Made by a program: the position numbers and the translations under genes. This document shows positions 8,644 through 15,758 of a DNA stretch of 39,808 nt, one piece after another. The notes below the pieces were generated by a model. It saw only the letters and a program-made list of their open reading frames with translations. It searched no databases and was not told where the DNA came from. Position 1 is the stretch's first letter. Each line of letters opens with the position of its first letter. Source of the DNA: Catenulispora pinistramenti (GTDB lineage Bacteria > Actinomycetota > Actinomycetes > Streptomycetales > Catenulisporaceae); the NCBI RefSeq assembly GCF_018274385.1, contig NZ_JAAFYZ010000080.1, positions 1 to 39,808 on the forward strand, in the 5' to 3' direction.

Positions 8644-9177
8644 ATGACCAGCACGCCCACCGGCTACACCAGCGTCGCGCCGTGGATCGTCACCGAGGAC
8701 ACCGGCGCCTGGCTCGACTTCGTCACCGCCGCCTTCGACGGCGTGGAACTGGGCCGGGTCCCGCTGGCGGACGGCAGCATCGGACACGCCGAGATCCGGG
8801 TCGGGGACACGGTGCTGCTCGCCTTCGACCGGCGCGCGGACTGGCCCGCCATGCCGTCGTTGCTGCGCGTGTTCGTCCCCGACGCCGACGCGGCTTTCGC
8901 CGCCTCGCTGCGGGCCGGCGCCCGCGAGGTGACCGCGTTGTCTAACAGCGCCTTCGGTCAGCGGGGCGGCCGCGTCCGCGATCCGTTCGGCAACATCTGG
9001 TGGGTCACCGCCAGCACCGAGACCGTCACCGTGGAGGAGGGCATGCGCCGCCTGGACGAGCCCGGCTATCAGGAACAGATGCGCTACGCCCAGGAATCCC
9101 TTGACGCCGAACTCAGCGGCCGCGCCGCGGGGCAGGCGAGCCCGGTCGTCGGCGTCCGGTTCGGGCCGGCGTCGTGA
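8644..9177 (+). CDS. VOC-superfamily (glyoxalase/bleomycin-resistance-like) protein
   Basis: A 177-residue protein of the vicinal-oxygen-chelate fold. Features are the N-terminal SVAPWIVTEDTGAWLDFVTAAF strand-helix (here split from its neighbours only for reference), HAEIRVGDTVLLAFD, a VPDADAAFAASLRAGA segment and RVRDPFGNIWWV near the end of the fold. This resembles PhnB-like/glyoxalase members of unknown substrate. The start is ATG 8644 with AAAGGAA 7 nt upstream; an in-frame extension to 8530 is unlikely. It diverges from the WYL regulator and is probably its target. It is convergent with metG, with a hairpin between them. Confidence 0.88.
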   Translation: MTSTPTGYTSVAPWIVTEDTGAWLDFVTAAFDGVELGRVPLADGSIGHAEIRVGDTVLLAFDRRADWPAMPSLLRVFVPDADAAFAASLRAGAREVTALSNSAFGQRGGRVRDPFGNIWWVTASTETVTVEEGMRRLDEPGYQEQMRYAQESLDAELSGRAAGQASPVVGVRFGPAS

Positions 9178-9220
9178 CCGGCCCGCTACCGGCCCCGACG
9201 CCGAACCCGATTACCCAAGC

Positions 9221-9242
9221 CTGGTCCTGGGAGCAGGACCAG
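9221..9242. terminator. Hairpin between the convergent VOC and metG genes
   Basis: CTGGTCCTG-GGAG-CAGGACCAG is a perfect 9-bp stem with a 4-nt loop, 44 nt after the VOC stop and 34 nt after the metG stop on the other strand. It has no U-run, which is common for actinobacterial terminators. Probably bidirectional. Confidence 0.6.
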
Positions 9243-9284
9243 AACCAGAACCAGAACCAGGACTAAGCCGCAGGACTAAGCCGC
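9238..9284. repeat. 6-bp and 13-bp tandem repeats at the metG 3' end
   Basis: About four AACCAG units (9238-9260) are followed by two perfect copies of AGGACTAAGCCGC (9259-9271 and 9272-9284). The second copy contains the metG stop codon, so a duplication has carried the gene end with it. Confidence 0.85.
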
Positions 9285-11093
9285 CTCGCCGCCGAGCCGC
9301 GCCAGCTCCTCGTCGACGATCGACGGGTCCAGCTTCTTGAAGATCGGCTTCGGCGGGTCCAGCTTGCGGCCGACCTCGATCGGCGTGGACTCCCAGCGGG
9401 CCAGCGCCTGGTCGTAGTCGCCGGTCAGCACCGGGTAGCCCGGGCCGCCGTCCAGGTCCTCGACCTCGCGCAGCTCCGGCATCGCCGACCAGGTGCCCTG
9501 TCCGCCGAGCAGGTGGAAGACCTTCTCGGAGGAGAACGGCAGGAACGGCGTCAGCAGGGTCTTGGCGTCGTCGACCACCTGCAGGGTGACGTGCAGGACG
9601 GTGGCCATCCGCTCGGGGTCGGTCTTGGCCAGCTTCCACGGCTCGTTGTCGGAGACGTACTTGTTGGCCTCGGCCACCACCCGCATCGCCTCGGCCAGCG
9701 CGGCCTTGAACCGGCAGCGGTCCAGCAGGTCGCCGACCGCCTCGAAGGCCCCGCGCGAGGCCGCCAGCAGCGCCTCGTCCTCGGCGGTGAGCTCCTTGGC
9801 GGCCGGGATCTCGCCGACGTTCTTGGCGGCCATCGAGACGGCCCGGTTGACCAGGTTGCCCCAGCCGGCGACCAGCTCGTCGTTGTTGCGGCGCAGGAAC
9901 TCGGCCCAGGTGAAGTCGGTGTCCTGGGTCTCCGGGCCGGCCGCGGTGATGTAGTAGCGCAGGGCGTCGGCGTCGTAGCGGGACAGGAAGTCGCGGACGT
10001 AGATGACCACGGCGCGGCTGGAGGAGAACTTGCGGCCCTCCATGGTCAGGAACTCCGAGCTGACCACTTCGTGCGGGAGTGCCAGCGCGCCGAGGGAGCC
10101 CGGCTTACCGCCCTTCTCGCCCTTCCCGTCATAGCCCAGCAGCATCGCCGGCCAGATCTCGGAGTGGAAGACGATGTTGTCCTTGCCCATGAAGTAGTAG
10201 GCGTCGGGCGCCTCGCCGTTCGGGCCGACCTGCCAGAAGGCACGCCAGGCGTCCGGGTCCCCGGAGCGGCGGGCCCACTCGACGGACGCGCTCAGGTAGC
10301 CGACCACCGCGTCGAACCACACGTACAGCTTCTTGTCCGGGCGGTCGATCCAGCCCTCCAGCGGGACCGGGACACCCCAGTCCAGGTCGCGGGAGATGGC
10401 GCGGGGCTGCAGGTCGTCCAGCAGGTTCAGGGAGAACTTCAGGACGTTGGGACGCCAGGTCTTCTGCTCCTGCAGCCAGGATCCGAGGACGTTCGCGAAC
10501 GCCGGCAGGTCCAGGAAGAACTGCTCGGTCTCGATGAACTTCGGCGTCTCGCCGTTGATCCGCGAGCGCGGGTTGATCAGCCGGTCCGGGTCGAGCTGGT
10601 TGCCGCAGTTGTCGCACTGGTCGCCGCGCGCGCCGTCGTACCCGCAGATCGGACAGGTGCCCTCGATGTAGCGGTCGGGCAGCGTGCGGCCGGTCGAGGG
10701 GCTGATGGCGCCCATCGTGGTCTTGGCGAAGATGTAGTCGTTCTCGTACAGGCCCTTGAAGATCTCCTGCACGACCGCGTAATGGTTGCGCGTGGTGGTG
10801 CGGGTGAACAGGTCGTAGGCCAGGCCCAGCGAACGCAGGTCCTCGGCGATGACCCGGTTGTAGCGGTCGGCCAGCTCCCGCGCGGTGACCCCCTCCTTGT
10901 CCGCCTGGACCAGGATCGGCGTCCCGTGCTCGTCGGTCCCGCTGACCATCAGCACCCGGTTGCCCGCCATCCGCTGGTAGCGGCTGAAGACGTCCGAGGG
11001 GACGCCGAAGCCGGAGACGTGGCCGATGTGGCGGGGACCGTTGGCGTAGGGCCACGCTACGGCGGTGAGGATGGTGCGCTGGGTGGACGGCAT
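9276..11093 (-). CDS. metG: Methionyl-tRNA synthetase
   Basis: Charges initiator and elongator tRNA-Met. The 605-residue protein has the class I HIGH motif at 22-25 (HIGHVSG), a zinc knuckle with [18 protein letters not shown] spacing, the KFSSS version of the KMSKS loop and an anticodon-binding alpha-helical C-terminal domain. It lacks the C-terminal tRNA-binding EMAP domain found in some bacterial enzymes. The start is ATG 11093. An 83-codon upstream in-frame extension is rejected because it has no homology-like content and would overlap the neighbouring remnant. A TACCCT hexamer lies 7 nt before the ATG with no ribosome site, suggesting a leaderless transcript. Confidence 0.97.
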   Translation of the reverse strand: MPSTQRTILTAVAWPYANGPRHIGHVSGFGVPSDVFSRYQRMAGNRVLMVSGTDEHGTPILVQADKEGVTARELADRYNRVIAEDLRSLGLAYDLFTRTTTRNHYAVVQEIFKGLYENDYIFAKTTMGAISPSTGRTLPDRYIEGTCPICGYDGARGDQCDNCGNQLDPDRLINPRSRINGETPKFIETEQFFLDLPAFANVLGSWLQEQKTWRPNVLKFSLNLLDDLQPRAISRDLDWGVPVPLEGWIDRPDKKLYVWFDAVVGYLSASVEWARRSGDPDAWRAFWQVGPNGEAPDAYYFMGKDNIVFHSEIWPAMLLGYDGKGEKGGKPGSLGALALPHEVVSSEFLTMEGRKFSSSRAVVIYVRDFLSRYDADALRYYITAAGPETQDTDFTWAEFLRRNNDELVAGWGNLVNRAVSMAAKNVGEIPAAKELTAEDEALLAASRGAFEAVGDLLDRCRFKAALAEAMRVVAEANKYVSDNEPWKLAKTDPERMATVLHVTLQVVDDAKTLLTPFLPFSSEKVFHLLGGQGTWSAMPELREVEDLDGGPGYPVLTGDYDQALARWESTPIEVGRKLDPPKPIFKKLDPSIVDEELARLGGEAA

Positions 11094-11100
11094 GCTGCCT

Positions 11101-11106
11101 AGGGTA
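11101..11106 (-). promoter_or_regulatory. -10 hexamer TACCCT for metG
   Basis: On the minus strand TACCCT ends 7 nt upstream of the metG ATG, the spacing expected when transcription begins at the start codon. No clear -35 element is visible. Confidence 0.4.
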
Positions 11107-11175
11107 TCCGGCCTGGCGGCCCCACCTGGTGCGGTTTCGGTGGGGTCCAGATACTGGACGAGGGGATGTGGTTCT

Positions 11176-11364
11176 GTGAACAAGAGCTCAGCCGAGGAGC
11201 CCCGGGGCCACGAAGGGCCTCGCACGCCGCACAAGGAGCACGGGCAGCAAGAACAAAGGGAGCGCGGCCGGCCCGAAGCCGCCGACCACGACCTGGTCAC
11301 GGCCACCGCCCGCCGGATCATCGCCTCCGACGCCCCGATCATCCACCGCCTGGGGACGATATGA
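11176..11364 (+). CDS. Small protein, possible antitoxin of a Doc-like module
   Basis: A 62-residue very charged protein (many E, H, K, R) ending in [17 protein letters not shown], a tail that resembles actinobacterial Doc-linked antitoxin tails. The start is GTG 11176 with a GAGGGGA ribosome site about 10 nt upstream. Its stop overlaps by 4 nt (ATGA) the ATG of the Doc-like remnant, the usual layout for an antitoxin-toxin operon. It lies between metG and the YefM-YoeB pair. The antitoxin role is inferred from layout and tail only; it may be a relic because the partner toxin is broken. Confidence 0.4.
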   Translation: MNKSSAEEPRGHEGPRTPHKEHGQQEQRERGRPEAADHDLVTATARRIIASDAPIIHRLGTI

Positions 11365-11466
11365 GGTATCTGACCACCGGCGACCTGCTCGCCATCACCT
11401 TCGGAGCCGGACGGGGTCGAGGCGATCGCGGCGGTGCTGCGGGAATGGACGGGCCGAGCGGGCTGA
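11361..11466 (+). pseudogene. Remnant of a Doc-like (Fic-fold) toxin gene
   Basis: The ATG opens a frame reading [13 protein letters not shown], which closely resembles the N-terminus of Doc toxins. After about 14 codons the similarity stops. In the +1 frame the sequence [20 protein letters not shown] then runs to a TGA at 11464-11466 and resembles a Doc C-terminus. The Fic motif HxFxD/NGNKR and about 100 residues between these ends are missing. The simplest reading is an internal deletion with frame loss. No mRNA-level function is expected. Confidence 0.4.
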
Positions 11467-11484
11467 GGTGGCGGCCCCGGCCGC

Positions 11485-11745
11485 TCATACGTGGTGATAC
11501 CTGCACAAGACGATCCGCACTTCGTCGTCCAGCACCTTGTAGACGATGCGATGTTCGTCGGTGATGCGCCGTGACCAATAGCCGCTGAAGTTACGTTTCA
11601 GAGCCTCCGGCTTTCCGATGCCGCTGTCATCGCCGTTACGGGCGATGTCGTGGATGAGTATGTTGACTCGCTTCAGGATCTTGCGGTCCTGCGTCTGCCA
11701 CCAGAGGCAATCATCCCAAGCCTGTTCATCGAAGCTGATCTTCAT
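11485..11745 (-). CDS. yoeB: YoeB-family mRNA interferase toxin
   Basis: An 86-residue toxin of the Txe/YoeB (RelE-superfamily) type, which cleaves mRNA in the ribosomal A site. The N-terminal [19 protein letters not shown] and the C-terminal IVLCRYHHV are characteristic. Candidate catalytic residues are E47 (KPEALK), R66 (DEHRIVYK) and H84. Full length and apparently intact. It begins within the last codons of yefM (4-nt ATGA overlap), so it is translationally coupled to its antitoxin. It is convergent with the Doc-like remnant. Confidence 0.93.
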   Translation of the reverse strand: MKISFDEQAWDDCLWWQTQDRKILKRVNILIHDIARNGDDSGIGKPEALKRNFSGYWSRRITDEHRIVYKVLDDEVRIVLCRYHHV

Positions 11746-12023
11746 GGGGCTTGGTCCGGATCGATCAGTTCGTCCAGCTGGATCTCGACCGCCGCGCCAG
11801 TGCCGCGCTCCATACGATCGATCGCGGCGAACAACCGCCGCGCATTGGCCGGCGACCGAAGCAGGTACAAGGTCTCCTGCATCGACTCATAGTCATCGAG
11901 GGCCATTATCACCACGGCCTCCCGATTCGCCCGGGTCACCGTCACCGGCTCACGGTCGTCGACGACCTTGTTGAGGGTCTCCGCAAAGTGGGCGCGAGTA
12001 TCGGAGAAGGTGAGCGTGCGCAT
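11742..12023 (-). CDS. yefM: YefM-family antitoxin
   Basis: A 93-residue Phd/YefM antitoxin. The N-terminal MRTLTFSDTRAHFAETLNKV begins the dimerising DNA-binding domain, followed by VTRANREAVVIMALDDYESM. An acidic C-terminal tail from about residue 60 would wrap and neutralise YoeB. The ATG at 12023 is chosen because TGGAGG lies 7 nt upstream; an in-frame start 7 codons earlier would overlap the operator. It heads the yefM-yoeB operon and should repress it together with YoeB through TGTACA sites just upstream. Confidence 0.93.
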   Translation of the reverse strand: MRTLTFSDTRAHFAETLNKVVDDREPVTVTRANREAVVIMALDDYESMQETLYLLRSPANARRLFAAIDRMERGTGAAVEIQLDELIDPDQAP

Positions 12024-12036
12024 GGCCGGCCTCCAG

Positions 12037-12073
12037 TTGTACAAGATCCTGCTAGTACATGTAACGGTACAAC
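12037..12073 (-). promoter_or_regulatory. YefM-YoeB autoregulatory operator with TGTACA core
   Basis: The palindrome TTGTACAA (12037-12044), the palindrome TACATGTA (12056-12063) and the half-site GGTACAA (12067-12072) lie 14-50 nt upstream of yefM. The core TGTACA equals the core reported for the E. coli yefM-yoeB operator, where a long palindrome pairs with a shorter one. The paired spacing here fits that arrangement. Confidence 0.7.
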
Positions 12074-12109
12074 ACAGTCACCGACGAAGCAGGACCGTTA
12101 GCGCCGATA

Positions 12110-12985
12110 TCAGTCCAAAGAGGACTCCTTCGCCGCCACCACCGCGTCGAAGACCTCCCGCTTCGGCAGCCCGACCTCGGCCGCGACCTCGGCGATCGCC
12201 TCCTTCCGCCGCAGCCCGCCGGCCTCCTCCTTCGCGAACACCAGCTCCGCGAGCTCCGCGGCGCTCAGGTCGCGGCCGGCGCCCGGGGTCGCGCCGCCGA
12301 CCACCACTGTGATCTCGCCGCGTACCTCGCCCTCGTCGGCCCACTTCGCCAGCTCGCCCAGGCCGCCGCGCTTGATCTCCTCGTAGGTCTTCGTCAGCTC
12401 CCGACACACCGCCGCGGGGCGGTCGGCGCCGAAGGCCGCCGCCATGTCGGCGAGGGAGGCGGCCAGGCGGTGCGGGGCTTCGAAGAAGACCATCGTGCGG
12501 GGTTCGGCGGCCAGTTCGGCCAGGCGCGAGGAGCGGCCGCCGCCCTTGCGGGGCAGGAAGCCCTCGAAGCAGAAGCGGTCCACCGGCAGGCCGGAGACCG
12601 CGACGGCGGTCAGGACCGCTGAGGGGCCCGGGACGGCGGTCACCCGTACCCCGGCCTCGACCGCGGCGGCGACCAGGCGGTAGCCGGGGTCCGAGACCGA
12701 GGGCATGCCGGCGTCGGTCACCACCACCACGCGGGCGCCGCCGAGCAGCTCGCGGAGCAGGTCGGGGGTGCGGGCCGATTCGTTCGCCTCGAAATAGGAG
12801 ACGAAGCGGCCGCGGGGGGTGAGGTCGAGCACTCGCAGCAGGCGCTTGAGGCGGCGGGTGTCCTCGGTGGCGATCACGTCCGCCGAGGCCAGCTCGGCCG
12901 CCAGCCGCGGGGAGGCGTCCTCGTCCCGGCCGATCGGGGTGCCCGCCAGGACGAGCAGGCCTGGGGCCGGTTCTGTTCCAGTCAC
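12110..12985 (-). CDS. rsmI: 16S rRNA (cytidine1402-2'-O)-methyltransferase
   Basis: RsmI methylates the 2'-OH of C1402 in the decoding centre of 16S rRNA. It belongs to the tetrapyrrole-methylase fold: GLLVLAGTPIGRDEDASPR at the N-terminus, ATEDTRRLKRLL, TDAGMPSVSDPG, VPGPSA and ELTKTYEEIKRG are visible. The C-terminal helical part is present and the length of 291 residues is usual. The start is taken as GTG 12985 with GAGG 8 nt upstream; a TTG six codons earlier is in frame but less likely. It diverges from the protein mannosyltransferase gene, a pairing common in actinobacteria. Confidence 0.95.
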   Translation of the reverse strand: MTGTEPAPGLLVLAGTPIGRDEDASPRLAAELASADVIATEDTRRLKRLLRVLDLTPRGRFVSYFEANESARTPDLLRELLGGARVVVVTDAGMPSVSDPGYRLVAAAVEAGVRVTAVPGPSAVLTAVAVSGLPVDRFCFEGFLPRKGGGRSSRLAELAAEPRTMVFFEAPHRLAASLADMAAAFGADRPAAVCRELTKTYEEIKRGGLGELAKWADEGEVRGEITVVVGGATPGAGRDLSAAELAELVFAKEEAGGLRRKEAIAEVAAEVGLPKREVFDAVVAAKESSLD

Positions 12986-13041
12986 GTGACCATCCTCGCC
13001 CAAAAACGCTGATCCCCTGTCCGAACGGCGGGACGACTCCC

Positions 13042-13047
13042 TACGAT
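13042..13047 (+). promoter_or_regulatory. -10 hexamer TACGAT for the mannosyltransferase gene
   Basis: TACGAT ends exactly 6 nt before the GTG at 13054. No ribosome site lies between, so a leaderless mRNA is predicted. The -35 region is weak. Confidence 0.5.
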
Positions 13048-13053
13048 GACCGG

Positions 13054-14775
13054 GTGACGAGCCTCGCCCCGACCCGATCTTCGCTGCCGGATGACGACAG
13101 CGAGGAGGATTACGGCGGCCGCCGTCGCGGCCGTCTCGGCTCGCACCGCGAGCGCGGTCGCGTCTGGTGGCGGCCCAACCTGCGCCCGCGCGACGACGAG
13201 CAGGGCGATCTGACCCTGCGCGAGCGCCTGGTCCCGGCCTTCGCGCTGGAGCCGCGGTGGATCACCTGGGGCTTCCCGATCCTGATCATGCTGGTCGGCG
13301 GGTTCATGCGGTTCTGGCACCTGGGCCTGCCCAAGTGGGTCATCTTCGACGAGACCTACTACGCCAAGGACGCCTGGACCACCATCCACTTCGGGCACGA
13401 GGCCGGCTGGCACGACGACGGCCCCGGCGTCGGGATGGCCAACGACGACAAGGCCATCATCGCCAACCCGCACATCTGGCGGACGCTGATCGCCAACCAC
13501 CAGGGCAACGCGGTGCACCCGCCGGTCGGCAAGTGGATGATCGGCGCCGGCGAGTGGCTGTTCGGTTTCACCCCGTTCGGGTGGCGCTTCGTCCCGGCGG
13601 TCTGCGGCACCCTGGCCATCTTGATGACGGCCCGCATCGCCCGCCGCATGTTCCGCTCCACGCTCATCGGCTGCGCGGCCGGCCTGCTGCTGGCCGCCGA
13701 CGGCCTCGAGTTCGTGATGAGCCGCACCGCGCTGCTGGACATCTTCGTGATGTTCTGGACCCTGGCCGCCTTCGGCTGCTTCCTCATCGACCGCGACAAG
13801 ATGCGCACCAAACTCGTCGACTGGCGGGAGAGCTATCCACCGACGCCGCTGCCGGACGACGTGAAGGCACCGCCGCTGGGCATCCGCTGGTGGCGCATCG
13901 CCGGAGCGGTCTGCCTGGGCCTGGACCTGGGCACCAAGTGGAGCGGGCTGTGGATCATCCCGTGCTTCATGGTGATGTCGCTGCTGTGGGACCACGCCGC
14001 ACTGCGCGCGGTGGGCATCCGCCGGCACTGGGCCGGCTTCTTCCGCCGCGAGACCTGGCAGACCTCCCTGCTGGGCCTGCTGGTCCTGGCCACCTACACC
14101 GCCACCTGGACCGGCTGGTTCGTCACCAAGGACGGCAACTACCGGCAGTGGGCGGCGCAGCACAACGCGATCCACTTCCCGGTGCTCTCGGCGCTGCGCA
14201 GTTGGTGGCAGTACCACTGGGACACGTACCACTTCCACGTCAACCTGGACTCGCCGCACGCGTACATGTCGAACCCGTGGAGCTGGCTGATCATGGGCCG
14301 CCCCACCGACTACTACTACTGCTCGCAGAACGCCACCGGCTGCCCGCCCCTGGCCGCGAACCAGCACCAGCAGGTCCTGGCCCTGGGCACGCCGCCGCTG
14401 TGGTGGTTCGCGACCATCGCCCTGATCTGGTGCGCCTGGCGCTGGATCGCCCGCCGCGACTGGCGCGCGGGCTCGATCCTGTGCGGGATGCTCGCGGCGT
14501 GGGCGTTCTGGCTGAACTACCAGCACCGGACGATCTTCACGTTCTACGCGGTGGCCTTCGTGCCGTTCATGTGCTTCGCGGCGGCGTATCTGCTGGGAGT
14601 GATCGTCGGCCGGGCGGACGCGCTCCAGTACCGCAGGGTCTGGGGCGCGGTGGTCGCCGGCGCCATCACCGTCTACATCCTGGTGATGTTCATCTACTTC
14701 TATCCGATCCTGTCGGCGCAGACGATCACGTACAACCAGTGGCTGGACCGGATGTGGTGGCCCAGCTGGATTTAG
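13054..14775 (+). CDS. pmt: Protein O-mannosyltransferase (GT39 family)
   Basis: A 573-residue polytopic membrane enzyme that transfers mannose from polyprenyl-phosphate-mannose to Ser/Thr of secreted proteins during export. After a ~65-residue charged cytoplasmic leader, the first helix (about 72-88) is followed by the loop WVIFDETYYAKDAW with the conserved acidic pair D99/E100. HPPVGKW, several helices and the C-terminal LNYQHRTIFTFYAVAF and WLDRMWWPSWI segments match bacterial Pmt. The GTG start is 6 nt after a TACGAT -10 element. Divergent from rsmI. Target glycoproteins may include secreted lipoproteins. Confidence 0.94.
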   Translation: MTSLAPTRSSLPDDDSEEDYGGRRRGRLGSHRERGRVWWRPNLRPRDDEQGDLTLRERLVPAFALEPRWITWGFPILIMLVGGFMRFWHLGLPKWVIFDETYYAKDAWTTIHFGHEAGWHDDGPGVGMANDDKAIIANPHIWRTLIANHQGNAVHPPVGKWMIGAGEWLFGFTPFGWRFVPAVCGTLAILMTARIARRMFRSTLIGCAAGLLLAADGLEFVMSRTALLDIFVMFWTLAAFGCFLIDRDKMRTKLVDWRESYPPTPLPDDVKAPPLGIRWWRIAGAVCLGLDLGTKWSGLWIIPCFMVMSLLWDHAALRAVGIRRHWAGFFRRETWQTSLLGLLVLATYTATWTGWFVTKDGNYRQWAAQHNAIHFPVLSALRSWWQYHWDTYHFHVNLDSPHAYMSNPWSWLIMGRPTDYYYCSQNATGCPPLAANQHQQVLALGTPPLWWFATIALIWCAWRWIARRDWRAGSILCGMLAAWAFWLNYQHRTIFTFYAVAFVPFMCFAAAYLLGVIVGRADALQYRRVWGAVVAGAITVYILVMFIYFYPILSAQTITYNQWLDRMWWPSWI

Positions 14776-14867
14776 CGCCGGTCGCGGGGATCCAGCTGGT
14801 CTCACTGGTTCCGGGGGAAGCCGGCCGGCGTCATTTGTGCCTTCTTCCCTGCCGGCCCGCCAAGGGC

Positions 14868-14873
14868 TACCGT
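14868..14873 (+). promoter_or_regulatory. -10 hexamer TACCGT for the alpha/beta hydrolase
   Basis: TACCGT lies 8 nt before ATG 14882, with no ribosome site. Leaderless-type spacing; the -35 is not evident. Confidence 0.35.
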
Positions 14874-14881
14874 CCAGTAAC

Positions 14882-15682
14882 ATGGAACTCTCCTACGCCC
14901 GCCGCGGCTCAGGCAGTCCCCTGGTCCTGATCCACGGCATCGGCCACCGCTGGCAGGCCTGGGAGCCGGTCCTGGACCGGCTGGCCGAGCACCACGACGT
15001 CATCGCGATCGACATCCCCGGCTTCGGCAAGTCCGCCCCGCTGCTCCCGGCACCGGGCCGGCGCTACACGATCGACCTGGCCATGTCAGGCATCGCCGAT
15101 TCCTTCGCCGGCTTCGGCATCGAGCGGCCGCACGTGGCCGGGAACTCGCTCGGCGGCGCGCTGGCGCTGGAGTTGGCGCGGCACGGACACGCCGCCTCGG
15201 TCACCGCCTTCTCACCGGCCGGGTTCTGGCAGACGCGGTGGGAGACCGCGTGGGCCACCGGGAACCTGAGCCTGACCCGGGCCGCCGCCTTCGCCCCGAA
15301 GCCGGTGCTGCGCTACGTCGCCGACCACGAGGCGACGCGCAGCGTGGCCTTCGGCATGATCTTCGGCCGCCCGCGCCGCCTGGACCCGGCGCGGGCGCTG
15401 GGCGACACCCTCGCGCTGCGCGAGGGACGCTCGTTCCGGCCGGTCGCGAAGGAGGCCCGGCACTACCGCTACGCCGGGGAGAGCGACGTGCCGACCACCG
15501 TGGCGTGGGGCACCAAGGACCGGATCCTGCTGCGCCGGCAGTTCGCGCAGGCCAAGCGGATACTGCCCAAGGCCAGGTTCGAGGACCTGCCGGGCTGCGG
15601 CCACGTGCCGATGAACGACGACCCCGAGCGAGTCAGCCGGCTGATCCTGGAGACCACCGGGGCGATCAGCGCCGAACCGTGA
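14882..15682 (+). CDS. Alpha/beta-hydrolase fold enzyme
   Basis: A 266-residue soluble hydrolase. The oxyanion motif LVLIHGIGHRWQAW (about 14-27), DIPGFGKS, the nucleophile elbow GNSLGG with S89, an acid in GTKDRILL and the histidine in GCGHVPMND complete a Ser-Asp-His triad. A cap region of about 70 residues lies between strands 6 and 7. The substrate cannot be read from sequence; similar enzymes include esterases and C-C hydrolases. The start is ATG 14882; an in-frame extension to 14837 has no support. It follows the mannosyltransferase gene after 106 nt and seems to have its own promoter. Confidence 0.88.
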   Translation: MELSYARRGSGSPLVLIHGIGHRWQAWEPVLDRLAEHHDVIAIDIPGFGKSAPLLPAPGRRYTIDLAMSGIADSFAGFGIERPHVAGNSLGGALALELARHGHAASVTAFSPAGFWQTRWETAWATGNLSLTRAAAFAPKPVLRYVADHEATRSVAFGMIFGRPRRLDPARALGDTLALREGRSFRPVAKEARHYRYAGESDVPTTVAWGTKDRILLRRQFAQAKRILPKARFEDLPGCGHVPMNDDPERVSRLILETTGAISAEP

Positions 15683-15758
15683 CCAGTCATCCGAACATCC
15701 GACTTGTAGACTCACGGGGCAGGGACGTCGTTGCCACTTGGGGGATGGACCGCAGCTG

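Noticed and set aside
11094..11342. Upstream extension of metG by 83 codons
   Set aside because: There is no similarity to synthetase N-termini; ATG 11093 begins right before the conserved catalytic start and has a leaderless-type -10.
12982..14883. 633-codon open frame opposite the mannosyltransferase gene
   Set aside because: A GC-bias shadow; the composition is low complexity and the plus-strand gene has clear motifs.
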